DNA of 36,598 nucleotides from JACCUZ01 sp038246575. GTDB taxonomy: Bacteria; Actinomycetota; Actinomycetes; JACCUZ01. The notes under the pieces are model-generated. The model made no database searches and was not told the origin of the DNA. It saw only the letters and a program-made list of their open reading frames with translations. Below, in pieces: positions 14,785 through 21,991 of this stretch; position 1 is the stretch's first letter; the number at the start of each line of letters is the position of its first letter. A program made the translations under genes and the position numbers. The DNA is taken from positions 1-36,598 of the forward strand of contig JBBRVU010000021.1 of the NCBI GenBank assembly GCA_038246575.1, read 5' to 3'.

Positions 14785-15777
14785 GTGGACTGGGCACGCA
14801 TCTTCATCAACGCCATCGAGGCCAGCATCGGACTCGAGACCGTGGTCTTCGCGCTGGCCGCGATCGGCCTGAACGTGCACTTCGGCTACACCGGACTGCT
14901 GAACTTCGGACAGTCTGCGTTCCTCGCCATGGCCGCGTACGGCCTGGGCACCACCGTGGCGACGTTCAACCTGCCGCTCTGGCTCGGGGTCATCTTCGGG
15001 CTGATGGCCAGCATCCTGCTGGCCCTGCTGCTGGGCATCCCGACGCTGCGACTGCGCGCGGACTACCTGGCCATCGTGACGATCGCCGCGGGAGAGATCG
15101 TCCGCCTGTCGTTGCGGTCGGTCACCTTCGAGCCGACCTTCGGCGGTTCGGACGGCAAGCAGGCCTTCGCTGGTGACTTCTACGCACTCAACCCGTACCC
15201 CAAGGGCTTCTACGGGTTCGGGCAGTTCGGTTTCTCCGAGCGGCCGATGTGGGTTCTCACCGTGGGATGGGTGCTGGTCGCACTGTCCTGCCTCGTCGTC
15301 TACCTGCTGATGAAGAGCCCATGGGGGCGGGTGCTCAAGGCCATCCGCGAGGACGAGGACGCCGTCCGCAGCCTGGGCAAGAACGTCTACCTCTACAAGC
15401 TGCAGAGCCTGATGATCGGCGGCGTCCTGGGTTGCCTCGGTGGATTCATCCTGGCGCTGGGGCGCGCCGCGATCCAGCCGGACATCTTCGGCACCGAGAC
15501 CACCTTCTTCGCGTACACCATCCTCATCCTCGGCGGGGCCGCACGAGTGGCCTCCCCGGTGGTCGGGGCGATGATCTTCTGGGTGGTGCTCTCGCTGACC
15601 GACAACGTCCTCAACGGCGCCATCAACGCGGGCTACATCTCGAGCTCGATCATCGACAACACCCAGGTCGGCCAGTTCCGGTTCATGCTGGTCGGGCTGG
15701 CGCTCATGCTGCTGATGATCTTCCGACCACAGGGGATCTTCGGCGACCGGAGGGAGATCGCGCTCGATGCCCGCTGA
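14785..15777 (+). CDS. livM: Branched-chain amino acid ABC permease LivM
   Basis: Second channel subunit, 330 residues, with about eight to nine membrane segments. GLNVHFGYTGLLNFGQSAFLAMAAYG near the N-terminus is diagnostic. LRADYLAIVTIAAGEIVRL follows, and SPWGRVLKAIREDEDAVRSLGKNVYLYKLQ (about 175-205) is the ATPase-contact loop. A strong GGGAGG precedes the GTG start. It begins 26 bp after livH and overlaps livG by 11 bp, so it is translationally coupled. The LivM family includes transporters for leucine/isoleucine/valine, urea and short amides, so the exact substrate is not fixed by this subunit. Confidence 0.94.
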   Translation: MDWARIFINAIEASIGLETVVFALAAIGLNVHFGYTGLLNFGQSAFLAMAAYGLGTTVATFNLPLWLGVIFGLMASILLALLLGIPTLRLRADYLAIVTIAAGEIVRLSLRSVTFEPTFGGSDGKQAFAGDFYALNPYPKGFYGFGQFGFSERPMWVLTVGWVLVALSCLVVYLLMKSPWGRVLKAIREDEDAVRSLGKNVYLYKLQSLMIGGVLGCLGGFILALGRAAIQPDIFGTETTFFAYTILILGGAARVASPVVGAMIFWVVLSLTDNVLNGAINAGYISSSIIDNTQVGQFRFMLVGLALMLLMIFRPQGIFGDRREIALDAR

Positions 15778-16771
15778 CCAGGAGCTCCACGACCGTGACG
15801 AGAACGACGTCGACGCCGTTCCCGAGGAACGCGCCGAGGTCGGCAGTCGTCGGGGCCGCAAGGACGCTGCCGCGGCCGCGCTGGCCGACGTCCCGCACGT
15901 GCCCGGGGCCCCCAAGCCGGACCCGATCCTCGTGGCCGACGGCATCCTGCGGCAGTTCGGCGGTCTGACCGCCGTCGACGTCGAGCACGTGGAGATCCAG
16001 CGTGGTGCCATCACGGCACTGATCGGTCCCAACGGTGCCGGCAAGACGACCTTCTTCAACCTGCTCACCGGCTTCGACCAGCCCGACAAGGGCACGGCGT
16101 CGTTCAACGACTCGTCGCTGTCGGGTGTCGCCGCGCACAAGGTCGCGCGACGGGGCATGGTGCGCACGTTCCAGCTGACCAAGGCACTCTCCAAGCTCAC
16201 GGTCATCGAGAACATGCGTCTCGGCGCGACCAAACAGCGCGGCGAGAACGTGTTCCGGGCGATGTTCGCCAGCATCTGGCGCAACCAGGAGCGTGAGATC
16301 ACCGAGCAGGCCGACGACCTGCTGGCGCGGTTCCAGCTCGACACCAAGCGCGAGGACTTCGCCGGCAGCCTCAGTGGTGGTCAGCGCAAGCTGCTCGAGA
16401 TGGCCCGGGCTCTGATGGTCAAGCCCGAGATGGTCATGCTCGACGAGCCGATGGCCGGCGTGAACCCTGCGCTGACCCAGTCGCTGCTCGGGCACGTGAA
16501 GGACCTGCGCGAGGACGGCATGACGGTGCTGTTCGTCGAGCACGACATGGACATGGTGCGCGACATCTCCGACTGGGTCATCGTGATGGCCCAGGGCAAG
16601 GTGATCGCCGAGGGTCCCCCGGAATCCGTGATGGGTGACGCCCGCGTCATCGACGCGTACCTCGGATCACACCACGACGCGGCACTCACCGAGGAGGAGG
16701 AGCAAGAGATCCTCGCCGAGGCTGAGGAGTCCCTAGAGAGGGAGCGCGCCCACAAGGAGGAGACGCCGTGA
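15767..16771 (+). CDS. livG: Branched-chain amino acid ABC ATPase LivG with acidic N-terminal extension
   Basis: ATPase subunit, 334 residues. The nucleotide-binding domain begins near residue 53 (ILVADGILRQFGGLTAV). Walker A is GPNGAGKTT (about 87-95), signature SLSGGQRKLLEMARAL, Walker B VMLDEPMAGV, and switch His in FVEHDMDMV. LivG is normally about 255 residues. Here about 50 extra residues precede the domain (DRDENDVDAVPEERAEVG, then a basic patch RRGRK), and an acidic Glu-rich tail (EEEEQEILAEAEESLERE) follows it. The ATG overlaps the end of livM by 11 bp; a later start would shorten the extension but has no better ribosome site that I can see. Confidence 0.93.
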   Translation: MPADQELHDRDENDVDAVPEERAEVGSRRGRKDAAAAALADVPHVPGAPKPDPILVADGILRQFGGLTAVDVEHVEIQRGAITALIGPNGAGKTTFFNLLTGFDQPDKGTASFNDSSLSGVAAHKVARRGMVRTFQLTKALSKLTVIENMRLGATKQRGENVFRAMFASIWRNQEREITEQADDLLARFQLDTKREDFAGSLSGGQRKLLEMARALMVKPEMVMLDEPMAGVNPALTQSLLGHVKDLREDGMTVLFVEHDMDMVRDISDWVIVMAQGKVIAEGPPESVMGDARVIDAYLGSHHDAALTEEEEQEILAEAEESLERERAHKEETP

Positions 16772-17700
16772 CGACCGGCCCGCAGGACGACAACCCAGCG
16801 ACGCCGGCAGCCGCGAGCGGCGACCAAGCCGCTGTCGAGGCTGCGACCGAGCGCCAGGAGACGACTGCCGGTGAGCCGGCCCGTGACGCTTCCGGCGACG
16901 GCGCAACCTCGGAGGGCGGCGCACCATCGGACAACACCATCGCAGCCGGCGACCACAGCGCGCACGAGGCTGCGGCCAGCAACGCGCTGCTGCGGGCGGA
17001 CGATGTGGTGGCGGGCTACGTACCAGGGGTCAACATCCTCAACGGGTGCGACTTCTACGTCAACGACGGCGAGCTGGTCGGCATCATCGGGCCCAACGGT
17101 GCCGGCAAGTCCACGTTGCTCAAGGCCATCTTCGGCCTGATCAAGGTCACCAGCGGCGGCATCACCCTGCGCGGCGACAACATCGTCGGGCTCAAGGCCA
17201 ACCAGCTGGTGGCCAAGGGGGTCGGATTCGTCCCGCAGACGAACAACGTGTTCCCGAGCCTGACGATCGAGGAGAACCTGCAGATGGGGGCCTACCAGGC
17301 CCCCAAGAAGTTCAAGCAGAGCTTCGAGTTCGTCACCAGCCTGTTCCCGGCGCTCGGTGACCGGCGCGCCCAGCGGGCCGGGTCCCTGTCCGGCGGCGAG
17401 CGGCAGATGGTCGCCATGGGGCGGGCGCTGATGATGGAGCCGTCGGTGCTGCTGCTCGACGAGCCGTCCGCCGGCCTGTCCCCCGCCCTGCAGGACGAGG
17501 TGTTCGTGCGGACCCGGCAGATCAACCGGGCCGGCGTCTCGGTGATCATGGTCGAGCAGAACGCGCGGCGCTGTCTGCAGATCTGCGACCGCGGCTACGT
17601 CCTCGACCAGGGCCGCAACGCCTACACCGCCAGCGGCCAGGACCTCAGCAACGACCCGAAGGTCGTCGAGCTCTACCTCGGTACCCTCGCCAAGGCCTGA
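16768..17700 (+). CDS. livF: Branched-chain amino acid ABC ATPase LivF with long N-terminal extension
   Basis: Second ATPase, 310 residues. Its GTG overlaps the livG stop by 4 bp (GTGA). Residues 1-72 are a low-complexity Ala/Asp/Glu/Thr/Gly stretch absent from the usual LivF of about 235 residues. The domain then runs LLRADDVVAGYVPGVNIL, Walker A GPNGAGKST (about 108-116), Q-loop FVPQTNNVFPSLTIEENL, signature SLSGGERQMVAMGRAL, Walker B VLLLDEPSAGLSP and switch VEQNARR. All catalytic motifs are intact. The extension overlaps the coupling region, so a downstream initiation is possible, but no clear internal ribosome site was found. Last gene of the operon. Confidence 0.93.
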   Translation: MTTGPQDDNPATPAAASGDQAAVEAATERQETTAGEPARDASGDGATSEGGAPSDNTIAAGDHSAHEAAASNALLRADDVVAGYVPGVNILNGCDFYVNDGELVGIIGPNGAGKSTLLKAIFGLIKVTSGGITLRGDNIVGLKANQLVAKGVGFVPQTNNVFPSLTIEENLQMGAYQAPKKFKQSFEFVTSLFPALGDRRAQRAGSLSGGERQMVAMGRALMMEPSVLLLDEPSAGLSPALQDEVFVRTRQINRAGVSVIMVEQNARRCLQICDRGYVLDQGRNAYTASGQDLSNDPKVVELYLGTLAKA

Positions 17701-17762
17701 CCCGCCCCGGTCTCGCTCCCCGGTTGCGCTGCCGTCTCGTCCCGACGGACGCTACAGGCGTA

Positions 17763-17833
17763 CCCGAAAGGCGACGCAATGCCGTAGGCGGCGGCTCAGC
17801 GGGCCGTTGATGGCGATTGCGTCGCCTTTCGGG
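17763..17833. repeat. 18-bp perfect inverted repeat with 35-nt spacer
   Basis: CCCGAAAGGCGACGCAAT (17763-17780) and ATTGCGTCGCCTTTCGGG (17816-17833) are exact inverted repeats. The 35-nt spacer can form a small GC-rich inner hairpin. It begins 62 nt after the livF stop. It may be a livF terminator, but arm length and spacing also fit a small non-autonomous mobile element or REP-like unit. Confidence 0.75.
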
Positions 17834-17898
17834 ACCGCTTCGTAGAAGCGTCCGGCACCGCGCAGAGGCCGGCACCGAGGACGGCAGCCCCCGGCATG

Positions 17899-17936
17899 GC
17901 AGAGGGCCCGGCACCTTGCGGTGCCGGGCCCTCTGC
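17899..17936. terminator. Strong bidirectional hairpin between livF and the binding-protein gene
   Basis: A 17-bp perfect stem, GCAGAGGGCCCGGCACC (17899-17915) with GGTGCCGGGCCCTCTGC (17920-17936), closes a TTGC loop. It lies 34 nt beyond the stop of the minus-strand binding-protein gene and between the two convergent units, so it can terminate both. Confidence 0.8.
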
Positions 17937-17970
17937 GTCGATCAGATGAAGCTGATCAGATCCGTTCGGA

Positions 17971-19251
17971 TCAGATCTTGCCGGACTTCGCCTCGAGGAA
18001 CGAGTACTTGTTGTCCGCGCCGTACTTGTAGATGCCGATGCTGGCCTCGCTGGGGTCGCCCTTGTCGTTGAACTCGATCGGACCGCTGACACCGTCGTAG
18101 TCGATGTCCTTGCCGTCCTGGAGCAACTTGACGCAGTCAGCGAACGAGGTGCACTTCTCCCCGCCAGCGCTGACGTCCTGCATCTTCGTCGCGATCGACG
18201 CTCCAGCGTCGTCCTTGGCCGCCTCGGCCGCGAGAGCGACCACCACAACGGCGTCGTAGGACTCCGGTGCGTAGGAGAACTCGGTCAGGTTCGGAGCAAC
18301 CTCGAGCAGGCGAGCCTTGAAGTCATCGTTGGCCGCGACTCCGGGAAGGGTTCCCTCGACGCCGTCGAGCGTGCCCTTCTTGAAGTCCTTGTCGTAGTTG
18401 GCCAGGTTGCCGTCGACAAAGTAGATCTTCTTCTTGTCGGGGCCGATGCCCTGCTTGACCATCTCGGGGATGATCTTCTTGGTCTCGTCGAAGGCGATGA
18501 CCGCGATCGCGTCGGGGTCGGCTGCCTTGATCTTGCCGACCTCGGTCGAGAAGCTGGCTGCCTTCGGGTCGTAGACGACCGTCTCGACGACCTGGCCGCC
18601 ACCGTCGGTGACCGACTTGGTGGTCGAGTCGGCGAGACCGGTGCCGTAGGCGTCCTGGAGAGCCAGGATGCCGAGCGTGGCGTTGCCGTCCGAGAGGATC
18701 AGGTCACCGAGGACGCGGCCCTGCAGGACGTCCGGCGGGGCGGTGCGGAAGTACAGCCCCTTGTCGTCGTAGTCGGTGAGCGCGTCCGAGGTGTTGGCCG
18801 GCGAGATCTGGAGCACGCCGGCTCCGGTGATCTTGTCGATGACCGACAGGGACGAGCTGGAGGACGCGGCGCCGATGATGGCGTCGACGTTGGCGGAGAG
18901 CAGGCGGTCGACCGACTGTGACGCCGTGTCGGTCGACGTGTCGCCCGAGTCGGAGTCGAGCTTCTCGACGGGCTTGCCGTTGACGCCACCGGCGTCGTTG
19001 ATGTCCTTGATGGCCAGGTCCACGCCGGCGAACTCGGGTGGGCCGAGGAATGCCAGCGATCCGGTCTGCGGGAGGAGCGTGCCGACCTTGAGCGTTCCGT
19101 CGCCCTTGGCGGCGGGTGCTTCTGCGCTCGAGGACGAGCCTCCGGCCGGCGCGTCGGTCGTCGCCGTGTCACTGCCACCGCAAGCGGTGAGCACGAGACC
19201 AGCGACGCCCAGGACCGCAGCCGACCGCCAGAGCGGGGTGGGGCGGATCAT
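17971..19251 (-). CDS. livK: Branched-chain amino acid-type substrate-binding lipoprotein
   Basis: A 426-residue extracytoplasmic binding protein of the type-1 periplasmic-binding fold (LivK/LivJ, PBP6 family). The ATG at 19251 follows an AGGAG site. The signal peptide ends in the lipobox LTAC with lipidated Cys24. After a Ser/Ala linker, KVGTLLPQTGSLAFLGPPEFAGVDLAIKDIN starts the ligand domain. NVDAIIGAASSSSSL, KAADPDAIAVIAFDETKKI and FSYAPESYDAVVVVAL follow in family order. It is surely the receptor for the LivHMGF importer encoded convergently, although it is on the opposite strand and needs its own promoter. The ligand could be Leu/Ile/Val or a related amino acid or amide. The symbol is by analogy. 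Confidence 0.9.
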   Translation of the reverse strand: MIRPTPLWRSAAVLGVAGLVLTACGGSDTATTDAPAGGSSSSAEAPAAKGDGTLKVGTLLPQTGSLAFLGPPEFAGVDLAIKDINDAGGVNGKPVEKLDSDSGDTSTDTASQSVDRLLSANVDAIIGAASSSSSLSVIDKITGAGVLQISPANTSDALTDYDDKGLYFRTAPPDVLQGRVLGDLILSDGNATLGILALQDAYGTGLADSTTKSVTDGGGQVVETVVYDPKAASFSTEVGKIKAADPDAIAVIAFDETKKIIPEMVKQGIGPDKKKIYFVDGNLANYDKDFKKGTLDGVEGTLPGVAANDDFKARLLEVAPNLTEFSYAPESYDAVVVVALAAEAAKDDAGASIATKMQDVSAGGEKCTSFADCVKLLQDGKDIDYDGVSGPIEFNDKGDPSEASIGIYKYGADNKYSFLEAKSGKI

Positions 19252-19426
19252 GAACCATCTCCTAACAAAGGGGTTCGCGGGCCGTCGTCGGCCGCGGGGC
19301 TTGCTCACGGGGGAACCTACCGAACCAAACGTGTCACGGAAGGGGGTGCACCACGATTAGGTGTCACGTCGTTGCCAAGTCGTGACCTGCCGGGGCATTT
19401 CCCTGGGCTGTGAGCCGCAAATGCGC

Positions 19427-19612
19427 CTATTTCGCCGTGCCGTCGCTGTCGTCGCTGCCGTCGGCCTCGGCGACGACCGCGAAGCCGTCCTCCTCGAGCA
19501 TCTCCTTGAGGTCGAGGCGGATCAGTGCCTCGTCCTCGGCGATGACGACCCGGCGCGGCGCCGCACGAGAGCCGGGGTCACCGACCGGCACTCCGCGGCT
19601 CTTGCTCGTCAC
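19427..19612 (-). pseudogene. pdtaR: Truncated PdtaR-like response regulator (receiver N-terminus only)
   Basis: From GTG 19612 the frame reads VTSKSRGVPVGD, then RRVVIAEDEALIRLDLKEML and EEDGFAVVAEA. This is the beginning of the ANTAR-output regulator PdtaR (acidic pocket EDE, first helix and second strand). It then passes into DGSDDSDGTAK and stops after 61 residues. The phosphoacceptor Asp, the rest of the receiver and the RNA-binding ANTAR domain are absent, and I find no continuation in the following 180 bp on any frame. Full PdtaR proteins are about 200 residues. Likely a deletion remnant. It sits between the binding-protein gene and a tRNA. Confidence 0.7.
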
Positions 19613-19714
19613 CCGCGGCAGGTTATCGAGAGCGAGGATCGCGCGGCTGTGGCGTGGCGCGCTCGCCAGGTGCACCGAGGACGACCCGCGCGCCGATGGC
19701 AGACTGTGCACCGC

Positions 19715-19788
19715 GCCCCGATAGGCCAACTGGCAGAGCCGATGGTCTCAAACACCATTCAGTGTGGGTTCGAATCCCACTCGGGGCA
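19715..19788 (+). tRNA. tRNA with anticodon CAA (Leu, UUG codon), short variable loop
   Basis: Complete cloverleaf: acceptor GCCCCGA/TCGGGGC, D arm with GG in the loop, anticodon stem ATGGT/ACCAT around CTCAAAC (anticodon CAA at 19749-19751), 5-nt variable loop TCAGT, and T arm GTGGG-TTCGAAT-CCCAC. The discriminator is A at 19788. CCA is not encoded (CCG follows). Anticodon CAA assigns it to leucine, yet bacterial leucine tRNAs normally have a long variable arm; this one has class I form. Confidence 0.9.
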
Positions 19789-19838
19789 CCGACCTGTGTG
19801 TACGAATTCGGTGGGCCCCTGACCCGTTGGCGGAGGTA

Positions 19839-19857
19839 CGACACGGTTACCGTGTCG
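19839..19857. promoter_or_regulatory. Near-perfect 19-bp palindrome upstream of the metzincin gene
   Basis: CGACACGGT (19839-19847) and ACCGTGTCG (19849-19857) are exact inverted repeats around a single T. The site is 51 bp after the tRNA and 131 bp before the metzincin ATG. It may be an operator or promoter-proximal site. It is too short for a good terminator loop. It shares ACGGTTAC with two other palindromes in the window. Confidence 0.45.
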
Positions 19858-19988
19858 CAGCCCCGCCAACCACCTTCGGGGGCAGCCGATCGCGCGACGC
19901 CGGCGTCCACGACGTGCTCAAGGCCGGCGGGCCGGCTGCCGGGCACCCGGTTGCTGGAGTCAGCGGGCACGGCTGCCGATGCAGTGCT

Positions 19989-20813
19989 ATGACCGCTGGC
20001 ACGGGGAGAGGCAACCGGGGCGGCACCCGGGTGCGCGCCGTGGCCGTTGCTGCGGCCGCAGTCGCGCTGGCGATCGGGTCGCTCAGCGGCTGCGCCACGT
20101 TGCGTTCGGTCGCCACCGCCCCAGGGGCCAGGCCCGGCATCGACCTCCCGTCGACGAGCCGCGACGCGTCCCCGACCCCGCTGGGCCGGCCGGCACTGGC
20201 ACCCGCGGGCGTCGGCGGCTACGCGTTCACCCTCACCCACGACGACGGTTCGGCGGTGACGTTCGACCCGTGCCGACCGGTGCATGTCGTCGTACGCCCC
20301 GAACACGAGCCGAGGGGTGGCCGCGCCCTGCTGTTCGAGGCGCTGGGTGAGGTCAGCGCCGCGACCGGCCTGCAGTTCATCGACGACGGCACGACCACCG
20401 AGCTGCCGACCGAGAACCGCGCCGCCTTCCAGCCCGCGGTCTACGGCGACCGCTGGGCGCCGGTCCTCGTCGCCTGGTCGAGCCCGGAGGAGAGCCCGAT
20501 GCTGCACGGCGCCGACGGGATCAGCACCGTGCTCGGTCGTGCCGGGCCGGACACCTTCGGCTACGACGACGACGTGCGCTACGTCAGCGGCCTGGCGATC
20601 TTCAACGGTCCCGCGCTGGATGCGCAGCTGCGCCTGGGCGAGTCCGAGAAGGCCCACGCCGTGCTGCTCCACGAGCTGGGTCATCTGGTCGGGCTCGCCC
20701 ACTCCCCCGATCCGTACCAGGTGATGTACGACACGAACCTCTACCCGTTGCCCCGCTACCGCGCCGGGGACCTGCGTGGCCTCGAACAGCTGGGGATGGG
20801 ACGCTGCTACTAA
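19989..20813 (+). CDS. Metzincin-type zinc metalloprotease lipoprotein
   Basis: A 274-residue exported lipoprotein. Residues 13-35 form a signal peptide with lipobox SLSGC and lipidated Cys35. A Pro/Ser/Thr linker precedes the peptidase domain. HELGHLVGLAHS at 228-239 is the extended HExxHxxGxxH zinc site with catalytic Glu229, followed by Met246 in QVMYDTN as the Met-turn, so it belongs to the matrixin-like metzincins. An isolated Cys pair (95 and 273) could bridge. The protein is shorter than many matrixins and has no propeptide cysteine switch that I can see. The ATG at 19989 is chosen because it begins the signal peptide; longer frames run back toward the tRNA. Surface-anchored proteolysis is likely; substrate unknown. 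Confidence 0.85.
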   Translation: MTAGTGRGNRGGTRVRAVAVAAAAVALAIGSLSGCATLRSVATAPGARPGIDLPSTSRDASPTPLGRPALAPAGVGGYAFTLTHDDGSAVTFDPCRPVHVVVRPEHEPRGGRALLFEALGEVSAATGLQFIDDGTTTELPTENRAAFQPAVYGDRWAPVLVAWSSPEESPMLHGADGISTVLGRAGPDTFGYDDDVRYVSGLAIFNGPALDAQLRLGESEKAHAVLLHELGHLVGLAHSPDPYQVMYDTNLYPLPRYRAGDLRGLEQLGMGRCY

Positions 20814-20842
20814 GGCCCCTGACCCCGCCGGAGGAGCACCTC

Positions 20843-21769
20843 GTGCAGCTCGGATTCGCCGTCCCCATCGCCGGCTCCTGGGCCACGCCCGATCGCATGG
20901 TCGAGACCGCCCAGCGCGCCGAGGCCCTCGGCTACGACTCGGTGTGGACCTTCCAACGGCTGGCCTACCCGGCCGACCCGGAGCGCAGCGCGCAGCCCGA
21001 GCGCTGGTCCCCGACGTACGTCAGCGTCCACGACCCGCTGGTGACGCTGGCCTACCTCGCGGCCCACACCGACCGGGTCCGGCTCGGCGTCGCGGTGCTG
21101 AACATGCCGTGGTTCAGCCCGCTGCTGCTGGCCAAGCAGGCGGCCACTCTCGATGCCGTCTCCGGTGGGCGGCTGGACCTGGGGCTGGGGCTGGGCTGGG
21201 CCAGCGAGGAGTACGCGGCCACTGGCGCGCCCAGCGACCGGCGGGGAGCCCGCGCCGAGGAGTTCGTCAAGGCACTGACCGCGATCTGGACCGAGGACGA
21301 GCCGACCTTCGACGGGGAGTTCGAGGCGCTGCGCGACATCACGGTAGCCCCGCGTCCGGTCCAGCGTCCGCACCCGCCGATCCTGATCGGCGCATCGGCC
21401 GAGCCGGCACTGCTGCGCGCCGGTCGGCTCAGCGACGGCTGGATCAGCAGCAGCGGGCAGCGGCTCGACACGATGGCGGCGGCGATCGAGACGGTGCGCT
21501 CCGGCGCGAGGTCGGCGGGCCGGGACCCCGACCGGCTGCGCTTCGTCTGCCGCGGAGTCGTGCGGGCCGGGCCCGCCGGAGTCCCCGACCGGCGGGCGCT
21601 GTCGGGCTCCTGGGAGGAGATCCGCGCGGATCTGGACGACCTCGCCGGACAGGGCGTGACCGAAACGTTCCTCGACCTCAACTTCGACCCGTCGATCGGC
21701 AGCGTGGACGCCGATCCCGACGAGTCGGTACGCCGGGCGCACGAGATGCTCGAGGCCCTCGCGCCGTGA
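20843..21769 (+). CDS. LLM-class flavin/F420-dependent oxidoreductase
   Basis: A 308-residue TIM-barrel enzyme of the luciferase-like monooxygenase family. MQLGFAVPIAGSWATPDRMVETAQRAEALGYDSVWTFQRL is the standard first strand-helix pair. RVRLGVAVLNMPWFSPLLLAKQAATLDAVSGGRLDLGLGLGW (about 75-115) is the family core, and PPILIGASAEPALLRAGRLSDGWIS places the cofactor phosphate site. Actinobacterial members commonly use coenzyme F420 and oxidise or reduce small substrates; whether this one uses F420 or FMN is not decided by sequence. A GGAGGA site precedes the GTG. It begins 29 bp after the metzincin and could be co-transcribed with it. Confidence 0.9.
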   Translation: MQLGFAVPIAGSWATPDRMVETAQRAEALGYDSVWTFQRLAYPADPERSAQPERWSPTYVSVHDPLVTLAYLAAHTDRVRLGVAVLNMPWFSPLLLAKQAATLDAVSGGRLDLGLGLGWASEEYAATGAPSDRRGARAEEFVKALTAIWTEDEPTFDGEFEALRDITVAPRPVQRPHPPILIGASAEPALLRAGRLSDGWISSSGQRLDTMAAAIETVRSGARSAGRDPDRLRFVCRGVVRAGPAGVPDRRALSGSWEEIRADLDDLAGQGVTETFLDLNFDPSIGSVDADPDESVRRAHEMLEALAP

Positions 21770-21837
21770 CCCGGCCACCTCGGGCGGACGGCAGCGTCGA
21801 GGCCATCTTCGAGGGGCCGGCCGCCGCTGTCGAGGAC

Positions 21838-21863
21838 GAACGCCCCAGGGACTCGGGGCGTTC
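21838..21863. terminator. Hairpin terminator after the oxidoreductase
   Basis: GAACGCCCC (21838-21846) and GGGGCGTTC (21855-21863) form a perfect 9-bp stem with an 8-nt loop. It lies 68 nt beyond the oxidoreductase stop, between convergent genes, and may serve both strands. Confidence 0.65.
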
Positions 21864-21947
21864 ACCGTCCGTTGAGCCGGCCGGACGGAGCGGTGACCGG
21901 TTCACCCGTTCGGCGTACCGGGATTCACCCGTCTGGCGCAACGACGA

Positions 21948-21969
21948 CGGGCGACCCGAAGGCCGCCCG
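21948..21969 (-). terminator. Possible terminator after the Rpf gene
   Basis: CGGGCG (21948-21953) and CGCCCG (21964-21969) form a short GC-rich hairpin with a 10-nt loop, about 22 nt beyond the stop of the minus-strand Rpf gene. The stem is short; confidence rests mainly on position. Confidence 0.4.
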
Positions 21970-21991
21970 CCGTCCTCGCGAACGTCGGTGG

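Noticed and set aside
19363..19386. GTCACG/CGTGAC repeat as a nitrogen-regulator (GlnR) site before the binding-protein gene
   Set aside because: The spacing and sequence do not match a GlnR box, and 6-bp arms are expected by chance at this base composition.
19590..19860. Integrated mobile element next to the tRNA
   Set aside because: No integrase and no duplicated tRNA end are visible. Only the truncated regulator hints at a past event.
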